Shown here piece after piece: positions 17,775 through 25,849 of a DNA stretch of 48,331 nucleotides; position 1 is the first letter of the stretch, and every line of letters begins with the position of its first letter. Source of the DNA: Paludibacter propionicigenes (GTDB lineage Bacteria; Bacteroidota; Bacteroidia; Bacteroidales; JAIFNL01); NCBI GenBank assembly GCA_020721325.1, contig DYNA01000014.1, positions 1 through 48,331 of the forward strand, given 5' to 3'. A program made the translations under genes and the position numbers. Under the pieces are notes generated by a model. It was not told the origin of the DNA. It ran no database searches and was given only the letters and a program-made list of their open reading frames with translations.

Positions 17775-18167
17775 ATGAAATTTAGCTTTTTTTTAATAAT
17801 TGTATTTTTAAGTTTCTTGTTGGTGCAAAAAATTTTTGCTTGTCAAGGAAATTGCCACAATTACGAGGTTGAAAATGCAAAAAAAGAAGTTTTTTTTCAA
17901 AAAAGTGATGAAAAAATTCAATTTAAGCAAGCTTTAAGTCATCAAACAAGCTCAAAACCCACAACCTCTAATCAATGTGAGCATTGCCATTCAGACGGAA
18001 TTTGTTTATCGTGGTGTTTTTGCGGTTGTGGTCTAATTCATTCACTTTTAGTCGATTACAACAAAAAAGATGTTTTATTTCATTTTAAAATACCTTCCCT
18101 TTTTGATTATCAAGAGTCTAAATTTATAAAATCCGTTCATTTTATTTGGCATCCGCCAAAATTTTAA
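17775..18167 (+). CDS. Cys-rich secreted or membrane-anchored protein, possible metal-binding accessory
   Basis: A 130-residue protein with a hydrophobic N-terminal segment (about residues 4-22) followed by CQGNCHNY. A dense cluster CEHCHSD, CLSWCFCGCG lies at about residues 73-93, eight or more Cys/His in a short span. I do not recognise a named family. The Cys/His pattern and position upstream of a TonB receptor carrying an HMA metal-binding domain suggest a role in metal sensing, binding or delivery, but this is inference. The two genes are 290 bp apart and a hairpin MITE-like repeat lies between them. The promoter is clear. Confidence 0.72.
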   Translation: MKFSFFLIIVFLSFLLVQKIFACQGNCHNYEVENAKKEVFFQKSDEKIQFKQALSHQTSSKPTTSNQCEHCHSDGICLSWCFCGCGLIHSLLVDYNKKDVLFHFKIPSLFDYQESKFIKSVHFIWHPPKF

Positions 18168-18282
18168 TTCTTTTGTTTAAATACGAACTTGCTAAAGAAA
18201 TTCTTTAATTTGTTTTTTTTGAAATTTTTCAAAATTAACTCATGGGGTTTGTTTAAAAAAATAATTGTAAGTTCATTTATTT

Positions 18283-18387
18283 ATAGTAAAACCAGAATAA
18301 ATTTTAATATTTATTATTACGTAACTACAACTTTTCCAAAGTTTTAGAACTTTGGAAAAGTTAAATAATAAACCGTTTGCAGTATAT
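18283..18387 (+). repeat. Hairpin MITE-like element, copy A
   Basis: Copy of a second repeat family. The core ATTATTACGTAACTACAAC is followed by a perfect 15-bp hairpin AACTTTTCCAAAGTT (18329-18343) / AACTTTGGAAAAGTT (18348-18362) with a TTAG loop. The ends are related inverted sequences, TATAGTAAAACC and ACCGTTTGCAGTATA. Between the Cys-rich gene and the metal-type receptor gene. Confidence 0.8.
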
Positions 18388-18457
18388 ATTCTAAAAAAAG
18401 TAAATTGGTATTATTTAAAAATTACCTTATTTTTTAAATTTTTTTTAAAAAAAAACG

Positions 18458-21142
18458 ATGAAAAGTCTTATTATATTTCTTTTGGCATTTTTTGCCATTA
18501 GCCAAAGTGTTTTTGCTCAAAACACCCAAAAAAATGAGCTAACTATCTTTGTTGATGGACTTTGCGGAATGTGTAAAGATAGAATTGAAGCCGCCGCTTT
18601 CAAAACCAAAGGCGTCATTTCGGCAAATTGGAATCAAAAAAGCAAACGCTTAAAAGTAGAATTTATTTCAGATAAATTTGATGAAAATCAATTACATAAA
18701 AAAATTTCGAGCGTGGGACACGACACCGAAAAAATGAAAGCTGACGATAAAGTTTACGACAAACTACATAGCTGTTGCAAATACAGAGATGTAAAAAGCG
18801 ATGAATCGGAATCCGAACACGACAACCATTCAAATATGGAACAGTTGCATGAAAATGAGCATGAAAATATAGAAAATCAGTCGTTAAACCATTCATTGGA
18901 GCATGAAAATGCTCCTTTGAATGAAAAAAGGAACTCAAAAACCAATACAATTACCGGAAAAATAACTGAATTATCAAATAATGGAACAAAAGAAGCAGTT
19001 GTAGGCGCAAATATTTACTGGGTAAATACAAATTTAGGCACTTTGAGCAACGAAAAAGGCGAGTTTGAGTTAAAAAAGCACGATTCTGAAAATCGTTTAG
19101 TGATACGTTTTATTGGTTATGAAAACGATACTTTGCTCATAAACGAGTTTGATGATTTGGAAATAACCTTAAAAAAAGGAATTACAATGGAAGATATAGA
19201 TGTAATTTACAAGAAAAAAACGACAGAATTGTCTTTTACAAATTCCATTAAAGTATTGACTATCAATCAAGATGAACTTAAAAAAGCCGCATGTTGCAAT
19301 CTTTCGGAAAGTTTCGATACCAATCCGACCATTGATGTAAGCGTAACTGACGCAGTTACAGGCACTAAGCAAATTCAAATGTTGGGTTTAGCCGGTCCTT
19401 ACGTTCAAATAACCCGCGAAAACATTCCCGATGTTCGTGGTTTGGCTTCGCTGCAAGGCATGAATTATACGCCCGGAGCATGGATACAAAGCATACAATT
19501 GAACACCGGAACAGGCAGTGTAATAAATGGTTACGAAGGAATTACCGGACAAATCAATGTAGAAATCAAAAAGCCGAATAATTCGGAGCTTTTTTACCTG
19601 AATATTTATACCAACCAAGAAAATAAACTGGAAGTTAATTCAAATGCCAGCTTAAAATTGAATGAAAAATGGAGTACTGCTTTTTTGGTTCACGGAAGTT
19701 TTTTAGATACCGAATGGGACATGAACAAGGATAATTTTATAGACCATCCGACAATGAATCAGAAGATTGCACTTAATCGTTGGCTTTACGAACACGATGG
19801 CTGGTGCATTCAATTCGGAGCAAAAGCTACCTTTTCAGACACACAAAGCGGGCAACTTTCAGACTTAAATTTGCCGAATCTTTGGCAAGCCGAAATGAAT
19901 ACAGAGCGTGCGGAAGCATGGACAAAAATAGGCAAAGTTCTTAATAGTGAACAATTTACAAGTTTTGGTTTTCAAACTTCTTTTTCTCAGCACAAACAAA
20001 AGGCTTTTTTTGGTAAACGAAATTTTGATGCCGAACAAAATAATTTTTATGCCAATTTAATTTTTCAACGTGATTTAAAATTTACAGGAAATCAAATCAA
20101 TACGGGAATCAGTTTTCAATACGATGAATTTACTGAAAATGTGAATTTTACAGAATATTTGCGTTCTGAAGCTGTTCCGGGTGCATTTATTGAATATACA
20201 CATTCAAAAAATCCGAAATATACATTTGTTTCGGGTTTTAGAGCCGATTGGCACTCCGATTATGGAATGCAATTTACGCCGCGTTTACACTTTCGCTTTG
20301 CACCTAATGAATTGACTGTAATTCGTTTAGCAGCCGGAAAAGGTTGGAGAACGTCCAGTATTTTTGCCGAAAATATAGGAATGTTTGCATCGAATCGACA
20401 AATCATTATTCATTCCGAAAATGCAGAAAATCCTTATGGACTTTTACCGGAAATAGCTTACAATGTAGGAATAAATTTTTCGCAAAAAGCTTATTTAGGC
20501 AGCAAAGAACTTGTTTTTTTACTTGATTTGTATCGCACTGAATTTCAGAATAAAATAGTAGTTAATTACGACCAAAATCCACAAGAAGTTCATTTTTATA
20601 ACCTCAAAGGCAATTCGTATTCAAACAGCATTCAAACCCAGATAGACGTTGAATTATTTAAAGATTTTGATGTTCGATTGGCTTATCGCATGAACGATGT
20701 AAAAACGGTTTACAGTACAGATAATTTGCGTTCTACACCGCTTGTTTCAAAGCATAGAGCATTTATAAATTTGGCTTATTCTCCAAAAGACCTATTTAAT
20801 TTTGATTTAACTGTAAATTACCAAGGTAAAAAGCGCATTCCTGATACTTACTCAAATCCAAGCGAATATGAATTAAAAGAATTTTCACCGGCTTTCTTTT
20901 TAATTAATTCACAAATAAGTAAGCATTGGAAAGGATTTGAACTTTATGCAGGCGTAGAAAATTTATTTGATTTTAAGCAAGAAAACCCAATTATTTCGGT
21001 TGAAAATCCGGATTCTGAGTTTTTTGACAGTTCTCTTATTTGGTGTCCAATTTTTGGCAGAAAAATTTATGCCGGTTTGCGTTTTTACATCAATCCCAAA
21101 AAAAAGGAAGTAGAAAATCATGAACACGAACACGACCATTAA
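18458..21142 (+). CDS. TonB-dependent receptor with N-terminal HMA domain, probable metal transporter
   Basis: An 894-residue outer-membrane receptor. Signal peptide, residues 1-20. A heavy-metal-associated domain follows at about 27-95, with metal-binding C36 and C39 in GLCGMCKDR and an added HSCCKY at 104-109. A His/Glu/Asn-rich linker spans about 115-155, then a carboxypeptidase regulatory-like domain (about 160-245, GANIYWVNTNLGT, NEKGEFEL). The plug shows FDTNPTIDVSVTDAVTGTKQ, and the barrel follows. The C terminus ends NHEHEHDH. Receptors of this build are associated with copper or zinc handling in Bacteroidota, so import of a divalent or monovalent metal is likely but not proven. The gene stands apart from any visible TonB or ATPase. 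Confidence 0.9.
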   Translation: MKSLIIFLLAFFAISQSVFAQNTQKNELTIFVDGLCGMCKDRIEAAAFKTKGVISANWNQKSKRLKVEFISDKFDENQLHKKISSVGHDTEKMKADDKVYDKLHSCCKYRDVKSDESESEHDNHSNMEQLHENEHENIENQSLNHSLEHENAPLNEKRNSKTNTITGKITELSNNGTKEAVVGANIYWVNTNLGTLSNEKGEFELKKHDSENRLVIRFIGYENDTLLINEFDDLEITLKKGITMEDIDVIYKKKTTELSFTNSIKVLTINQDELKKAACCNLSESFDTNPTIDVSVTDAVTGTKQIQMLGLAGPYVQITRENIPDVRGLASLQGMNYTPGAWIQSIQLNTGTGSVINGYEGITGQINVEIKKPNNSELFYLNIYTNQENKLEVNSNASLKLNEKWSTAFLVHGSFLDTEWDMNKDNFIDHPTMNQKIALNRWLYEHDGWCIQFGAKATFSDTQSGQLSDLNLPNLWQAEMNTERAEAWTKIGKVLNSEQFTSFGFQTSFSQHKQKAFFGKRNFDAEQNNFYANLIFQRDLKFTGNQINTGISFQYDEFTENVNFTEYLRSEAVPGAFIEYTHSKNPKYTFVSGFRADWHSDYGMQFTPRLHFRFAPNELTVIRLAAGKGWRTSSIFAENIGMFASNRQIIIHSENAENPYGLLPEIAYNVGINFSQKAYLGSKELVFLLDLYRTEFQNKIVVNYDQNPQEVHFYNLKGNSYSNSIQTQIDVELFKDFDVRLAYRMNDVKTVYSTDNLRSTPLVSKHRAFINLAYSPKDLFNFDLTVNYQGKKRIPDTYSNPSEYELKEFSPAFFLINSQISKHWKGFELYAGVENLFDFKQENPIISVENPDSEFFDSSLIWCPIFGRKIYAGLRFYINPKKKEVENHEHEHDH

Positions 21143-21450
21143 TTGATTGATAATCTGAATGATTCTTTTCCAAAAGCAGCAGTTAAATTTTGTTTTTTTT
21201 TGATTTTTACAGAGAAAAAAAAATACTAAATTTTGCTGCTGTTTGTATTTGATTATTTTTTTTAAAATCAAATTTTTTTAAAAGTTTTTTTTTGAAATAA
21301 AAATTTTCATTTTTCATAAAAAAAATGTATATTTATACTTTTAATTGTTTTTTTAGTATTGGAAAATAAAAATTCAAAATCATTTTTTTATAAAATTAAT
21401 AATCAGGTAATTTATAATTATTTTTATACATTAAAACTTAATTTTTGGAT
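21143..21450. other. Spacer downstream of the metal receptor
   Basis: About 300 bp, AT-rich. CAGCAG (21177-21182) and CTGCTG (21236-21241) could form the base of a long weak hairpin after the receptor gene, possibly a terminator. No gene is evident. Confidence 0.3.
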
Positions 21451-22404
21451 ATGGAAAATAGAAATTACATAAAAGACGTTTTACTTGGCGTAAGTGTAGC
21501 CGATGCACTTGGCGTGCCTTTTGAGTTCAAAAGCCGCCAAGCCATTGAATTTCATCCGGCTACCGATATGATTGGGTATGGCACTTATTCGCAACCATCG
21601 GGAACTTGGTCAGACGACAGTTCTTTGACTTTTTGTTTGGCGGAAGCCTTGCTTACAGGTCTGGATTACAAGCTAATAGCTCAAAATTTTATCAATTGGC
21701 TTTATAACAATCATTGGACTCCTTACGGCGAAGTTTTTGATGTAGGAGGCACAACACAGTTAGCCATCGAGCGGTTAAAAAAAGGCGCAAATCCGATTTT
21801 AGCAGGTGAAGATAGCGAAAAGTCTAATGGAAACGGTTCGTTGATGCGTATTTTGCCATTGATTTTTTATACTGCCGACAAACCTATTGAGGCACGTTTT
21901 GAGATAGCCAAAAATGTATCATCGCTCACACACAGGCATATACGCTCGGTTATCGCTTGTTTTTACTATTTAGAATTTGCTCGTTATTTGATGCAAGGCA
22001 AAGAAAAATTTGAGATTTATGCTGTTTTACAAAAAGAAATACCGGAATTTTTGAAAAATATAATACCTGAAAATGAATTAAAGCCATTTTCTCGAATTTT
22101 GGAAAAAAATATTTTTAAATTAAAAACCGACCAGATTCGTTCGTCGGGCTATGTAATTGATACATTGGAGGCTTCGCTTTGGAGTTTGCTCACTACCGAC
22201 ACTTACAAATCGGCTGTTTTACAATGCGTTAATTTAGGAGAAGATACCGACACTACGGCTGCCGTTTGTGGCGGATTAGCGGGTTTGTTATATGGTTATC
22301 AAGCTATTCCAAAAATGTGGATAAGCGAATTGGCGCGAATTGACGATATTTTAAAATTAATAGACCGTTTAAGCCAAAAATATCCTTTTTGGGTAAAAAA
22401 ATAA
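21451..22404 (+). CDS. ADP-ribosylglycohydrolase family protein (DraG/ARH-like)
   Basis: A 317-residue cytosolic protein. The ATG at 21451 (MENRNYIKD) is preferred over a TTG two codons upstream. The family's metal-site motifs are present: GVSVADALGVPFEF, WSDDSSLTF (S54-D55-D56), SNGNGSLMR and, near the C terminus, GEDTDTTAAVCGGLAGLLYG. These place two Mg ions that activate water to remove ADP-ribose from proteins or related substrates. No ADP-ribosyltransferase is adjacent, so it is not a visible toxin-antitoxin pair; it may act in general ADP-ribose turnover. The next gene converges on it 43 bp away. Confidence 0.92.
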   Translation: MENRNYIKDVLLGVSVADALGVPFEFKSRQAIEFHPATDMIGYGTYSQPSGTWSDDSSLTFCLAEALLTGLDYKLIAQNFINWLYNNHWTPYGEVFDVGGTTQLAIERLKKGANPILAGEDSEKSNGNGSLMRILPLIFYTADKPIEARFEIAKNVSSLTHRHIRSVIACFYYLEFARYLMQGKEKFEIYAVLQKEIPEFLKNIIPENELKPFSRILEKNIFKLKTDQIRSSGYVIDTLEASLWSLLTTDTYKSAVLQCVNLGEDTDTTAAVCGGLAGLLYGYQAIPKMWISELARIDDILKLIDRLSQKYPFWVKK

Positions 22405-22446
22405 TTTTTTTTTATTAAAAAAATAGCAAAAAGATGCAATTCCAAC

Positions 22447-23304
22447 TTAAAGTTCTTTTAATAAAAATTTTGAAAAAATATTTGCTCCTTTATAATTTAA
22501 GTGGTCGGCATCAGAATAACAGCTATCGGGAAATTCCATATTTGAAAAATCGAGTGTTTTTATAGTTTTTTCGGTATATTTTAATTTTTGTTTTTCAAAA
22601 AAAGAATTAAATTTTTCAGGAATTTCTTTTTTATAGCTTTTGTGAACCGGACAATTTATCAAAATAAGCTCTATTTTTTTTTCTTTGCACAAATAAACAA
22701 TTGAATCTAAATAACTTACAGCAGTATTTGAAATTTTATACATATTTTTATTTGTATAAAAATGTCTTTGAATAATTTGCTTAGTATTTGTCAGTTTATT
22801 AAGGGATTCGGGGAAATATTCGCCAATGTAATTATTGTGATGTAATTTTGGAAAAAGGCATAAATTTTTGAATAAAGTGGTATAAAAAAGCTCATAATCA
22901 ATGGGAATGGTTTTTAAATATTCAAATCGTTCTATGGGATAAGTTCTAAAAAACATTTCGGGCGACCAGCGTTCGGTCGAAAAACGAAAATCGTCCAATT
23001 CCGAAAAATTATGTGCTCCAAATCCCAAAATTAAGGTGTCGGGCTGATAAAAAGTAAGTATTTTTTTTAATTTCCAAAAGCTAACTACGTAAGGTTCAGC
23101 TAATTGAGAAATATTAATTGCATCAGAAAAAAAACTTGGATTGATGGCTCTTTGAGTGTGCGAGTCGCCTACAATCAGCACTTTGGCTTTGGGTATTTGT
23201 GGATTTGTAGTTTCTATAATGTATTGATTTACAAAATATATGGTAATAAAATAAACCAACAATATAAAGCTAAATACACTTAAAACTTTAAAAAATTGTT
23301 TCAT
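22447..23304 (-). CDS. Membrane-anchored SGNH/GDSL-hydrolase-like protein
   Basis: A 285-residue protein with an N-terminal membrane segment (about residues 5-28) and an extracytoplasmic remainder. IVGDSHTQRAINP near residue 45 resembles the block I Ser motif, and DADHLNYKGA near residue 270 resembles the C-terminal Asp-x-x-His catalytic dyad of SGNH hydrolases such as AlgX- and DltD-like acyl-transferring proteins. It could de- or O-acetylate a surface polymer, but the block motifs are not a perfect match and no polymer synthesis gene is adjacent. Divergent from the next gene across a long T tract. Confidence 0.65.
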   Translation of the reverse strand: MKQFFKVLSVFSFILLVYFITIYFVNQYIIETTNPQIPKAKVLIVGDSHTQRAINPSFFSDAINISQLAEPYVVSFWKLKKILTFYQPDTLILGFGAHNFSELDDFRFSTERWSPEMFFRTYPIERFEYLKTIPIDYELFYTTLFKNLCLFPKLHHNNYIGEYFPESLNKLTNTKQIIQRHFYTNKNMYKISNTAVSYLDSIVYLCKEKKIELILINCPVHKSYKKEIPEKFNSFFEKQKLKYTEKTIKTLDFSNMEFPDSCYSDADHLNYKGANIFSKFLLKEL

Positions 23305-23331
23305 ACATTTTTGATACTATAAATTGTTTTT

Positions 23332-23369
<38 letters not shown>

Positions 23370-23476
23370 AAAAGTAGTTTTTTTTTATAATTTTGCTATC
23401 AACAAAGTTTATATATTTTTTTTAGAAAAAAATGAAAAAAATTGAAAAAAAATTTTTTTATATCAAAAAAAAATAA

Positions 23477-23484
23477 TATATTTG
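23477..23484 (+). promoter_or_regulatory. Possible -7 box for the unknown protein gene at 23507
   Basis: TATATTTG, a full TAnnTTTG match, 22 bp upstream of the ATG. No well-spaced -33 TTTG is apparent; the preceding region is almost entirely A and T. Confidence 0.4.
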
Positions 23485-23506
23485 CAAAGTACGAAAAATG
23501 TAAAAA

Positions 23507-23938
23507 ATGAATATCGCTACAGCAAGAATAGATGTATCAAATTTAGCCAAAGCTTTTGAAAAAATTGGCAAAAGCTTTAAAGGAAAGCATTTGGATGAAT
23601 TGAATTTTATTACTCATCAACAGTTTTCCAAAATAATACCCTCCGAAAACAGCGAAGTACTTCTTGCTGGCGGTTATAGCCCCGATGACCAAACGCTTGG
23701 CTTAAATGTTTATGTTTCAAACCCCAAAAAAAACCCACAACCCGATGATTTGAGGTTTGAAAAATTTATGTTTGAACTCTTAATACGTGCCGATATTAAC
23801 AAGTTAAATGTTTTGAAAGAAAGTTTGGATTTGATGAAATTTGATGGAACCGAAAATTACAAAATCGATGGTATTCCGGTGCATTATAACGAGGAGTTGG
23901 GTGATTATTATATGTATTTTGTGATTAAAAAAGAATAG
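23507..23938 (+). CDS. Conserved-looking protein of unknown function
   Basis: A 143-residue protein, apparently cytosolic, with no signal peptide or membrane segment. I recognise no family. The composition is that of a compact mixed alpha/beta protein, with segments such as EVLLAGGYSPDD, RFEKFMFELLIR and IPVHYNEELGDYYMYFVI. It is the first of two short plus-strand genes, with the HNH-like gene starting 23 bp after its stop, so they are probably co-transcribed. A minimal ATG-TAA occurs just upstream of its start and another three-codon frame precedes the next gene; neither seems meaningful. Confidence 0.7.
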   Translation: MNIATARIDVSNLAKAFEKIGKSFKGKHLDELNFITHQQFSKIIPSENSEVLLAGGYSPDDQTLGLNVYVSNPKKNPQPDDLRFEKFMFELLIRADINKLNVLKESLDLMKFDGTENYKIDGIPVHYNEELGDYYMYFVIKKE

Positions 23939-23961
23939 TTTTTTACAAAAATGAAGTAATA

Positions 23962-24231
23962 ATGAAAGAAGCCAAAAAAGGATATTGTGTGAAATGTGGT
24001 AATTATTTTTATGTACACGAGCATCATATTTTACCGCAATCTATTTTTGGAGCCGGTGGTTCTACCGTAAAACTTTGCCCCAATTGTCATACTCATTTCC
24101 ACGAATACAGTAAGAAAGAAACTAAAAATCCCTTAGACCAAGTTGAAGCCCTTAATATTTGGAGTAAATGGTTTAAAACCGTTGCTGTTGTAGTTTGGTT
24201 ATTGGCTTTATTTTTAATTTTAATATGGTAA
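23962..24231 (+). CDS. Mini HNH-domain protein with C-terminal membrane anchor
   Basis: An 89-residue protein combining a zinc-finger HNH motif and a membrane tail. The N-terminal part shows C9-x-x-C12, then H19/H21-H22-I-L-P (the HNH first His region), and C39-P-N-C42-H43 followed by H45/H47. This is the order CxxC-HHxxP-CxxCHxxxH seen in many HNH nucleases. Residues about 72-89 are a hydrophobic segment ending the protein, so it may be tail-anchored in the inner membrane. Whether it cuts nucleic acid or merely uses a zinc-binding HNH-like fold is unknown. The pairing of an HNH motif with a C-terminal anchor is unusual. Co-transcribed with the preceding unknown gene. Confidence 0.72.
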   Translation: MKEAKKGYCVKCGNYFYVHEHHILPQSIFGAGGSTVKLCPNCHTHFHEYSKKETKNPLDQVEALNIWSKWFKTVAVVVWLLALFLILIW

Positions 24232-24275
24232 ATTTTTTTAAATTTTTTTTTTAAAATTATTTAAAAAAATTACAT

Positions 24276-24305
24276 AAAAAAAGCGGTTGTTTAACCGCTT
24301 TTTTT
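24276..24305. terminator. Bidirectional terminator between convergent genes
   Basis: AAGCGGTT (24281-24288) pairs with AACCGCTT (24293-24300) around a 4-nt loop, flanked by five or more A and T residues that extend the stem. It lies between the HNH-like gene and gldJ, which converge here. Confidence 0.85.
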
Positions 24306-24323
24306 ATTTTATGAAAGAAATGT

Positions 24324-25817
24324 TTACAATCCGGTTGTACTACCTACTCTAATCATCGAACAACGGAATCCAATATCGTCAGATGCTTTGCCTTCGTCTA
24401 AAAATCTACGAGTGCCGGGAACCAACCAGTAAGCACGGTCGCGCCAGCCGCCTCCTTTGTAAACTCTTGCTTTGTCGTTAATGAGAGAAGTCATACCATC
24501 GTTGGTTTCGCCTTTACCTTGATAATACATGGCTGCAGAACCTTTTTCGTCTTGAACGTTCCAGTCGGGTTCAATTCTCGAACGAACATCACCATCTAAA
24601 TAATTGATGTTATCCGCTTTTTGATAATTAACTCTACCCAATGCTTCAGCATCTTCAATGTTTCGGTAACGAATGCGACCAAGAGAATCTTTTTCGGCTA
24701 TTGCACCGTCTGCATCGCGTTCTACTACTTGGAAAACGTTTCCTCTGAACGGTCTAAAACCTTCTACATCGGCAGAACTCATGGGGCGATACACATCGCG
24801 TACCCATTCGTTTACATTACCAGCCATGCAATATAGGTCAAAATCGTTAGGCCAATAAGCATCTACGGGTGCTGTAATAGCAGCGTTGTCGTTCAAATAA
24901 CCGGCTATACCCATCATATCGCCGCGTCCTCTTTGAAAGTTGGCAGCAAATTGTCCTAAGCTGGCTTTATCGGGATTACGCAAATAGTGTCCGCTCCAGG
25001 GATAAAGTTTTCGGTTGTAAATACGTTCGTCAATAGAATTTCCAACAATGGCAAGAGCAGCATATTCCCATTCGGCTTCGGTAGGCAACATGTAGCGTGG
25101 CAGCATAATACCGTCAGACATAGTAACATTGCGTCCTTCGCCGCTTCCGTTGGGGTTCATACTTTCTATTTTTTTGCCCGCTTGTCCTTCGTATTGTCCG
25201 GCATAATAAGATTCTGTATTGAAATTGTCATCGCCTACTTGGTTTGGATTGAGTTCGAGGAAACCTTCATCAATCAAAATTTGCTCGTTTACGCGGTCTG
25301 TACGCCAAGTGCAATAAGCATCGGCTTGTAACCAACTCACTCCTACAACCGGATATTTGTTGTAAGCCGGATGGCGAAGATAATATTCAACGTAAGGTTC
25401 GTTGTAAGCCAAACGTCTGCGCCATACCAATGTATCGGGCAATGCTTTCATATACACTTCGGGCAAGTCCACATAAACTCTTCGCACCCAGTAAAGGTAT
25501 TCGCGATAGTCCACATTACAAATTTCGGTTTGGTCCATATAAAATGAAGGTAGAGTAACTCTACGTGGGAGGTTGTTCCATTCGTACATGACGTCTTGTT
25601 CAACACGTCCCATGGTAAAAGCACCGCCTTCGATAAGCACTAAACCCGGTCCGGTGGCTTGTTCTACTTCTGAGGCTACTTCAAAACCTCCGTTGTCGGA
25701 GTCATTGTATCCCCAACCGGTAGTTGAAGATACATCTCCACCTTTTTTGAAAAATGAGCAACTGCTTAATATAAAGGCTGTTGCTACAGCTAAAGTAATT
25801 AATCTAAAAACTCTCAT
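24324..25817 (-). CDS. gldJ: Gliding motility / T9SS lipoprotein GldJ
   Basis: About 497 residues. ATG at 25817 (MRVFRLITL) is preferred over one 16 codons upstream, which overlaps the previous gene; it begins a lipoprotein signal with lipobox LSSC (Cys20). The body is a formylglycine-generating-enzyme-like (SUMF1) domain: GGAFTMGRVE, FYMDQTEICNVDYREYL, PVVGVSWLQADAYCTWR, LPTEAEWEYAA, CMAGNVNEWVRD and RGG-type ends YKGGGWRDRAYW, DDIGFRCSM. The length and the neighbouring porU gene fit GldJ, which stabilises the T9SS/gliding motor. GldK/PorK share the fold, so GldK is the main alternative. It follows the porP-like gene by 32 bp and is probably its operon partner. Confidence 0.88.
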   Translation of the reverse strand: MRVFRLITLAVATAFILSSCSFFKKGGDVSSTTGWGYNDSDNGGFEVASEVEQATGPGLVLIEGGAFTMGRVEQDVMYEWNNLPRRVTLPSFYMDQTEICNVDYREYLYWVRRVYVDLPEVYMKALPDTLVWRRRLAYNEPYVEYYLRHPAYNKYPVVGVSWLQADAYCTWRTDRVNEQILIDEGFLELNPNQVGDDNFNTESYYAGQYEGQAGKKIESMNPNGSGEGRNVTMSDGIMLPRYMLPTEAEWEYAALAIVGNSIDERIYNRKLYPWSGHYLRNPDKASLGQFAANFQRGRGDMMGIAGYLNDNAAITAPVDAYWPNDFDLYCMAGNVNEWVRDVYRPMSSADVEGFRPFRGNVFQVVERDADGAIAEKDSLGRIRYRNIEDAEALGRVNYQKADNINYLDGDVRSRIEPDWNVQDEKGSAAMYYQGKGETNDGMTSLINDKARVYKGGGWRDRAYWLVPGTRRFLDEGKASDDIGFRCSMIRVGSTTGL

Positions 25818-25849
25818 GGCTTCAATTATATTTTTATTTTTTTTTATTT

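Noticed and set aside
21451-22404. ADP-ribosylglycohydrolase as the antitoxin of a toxin-antitoxin system
   Set aside because: No adjacent ADP-ribosyltransferase or other toxin-like gene is visible.
23507-23520. Short ATG-TAA and three-codon frames before the unknown and HNH genes as leader peptides
   Set aside because: They are two or three codons long with nothing conserved to see; occurrence by chance in A-rich leaders is likely.
24324-25817. GldJ annotated as a sulfatase-activating formylglycine-generating enzyme
   Set aside because: The protein is a lipoprotein with a SUMF1-like fold beside porP and porU, as in gliding motility proteins; no sulfatase is nearby.
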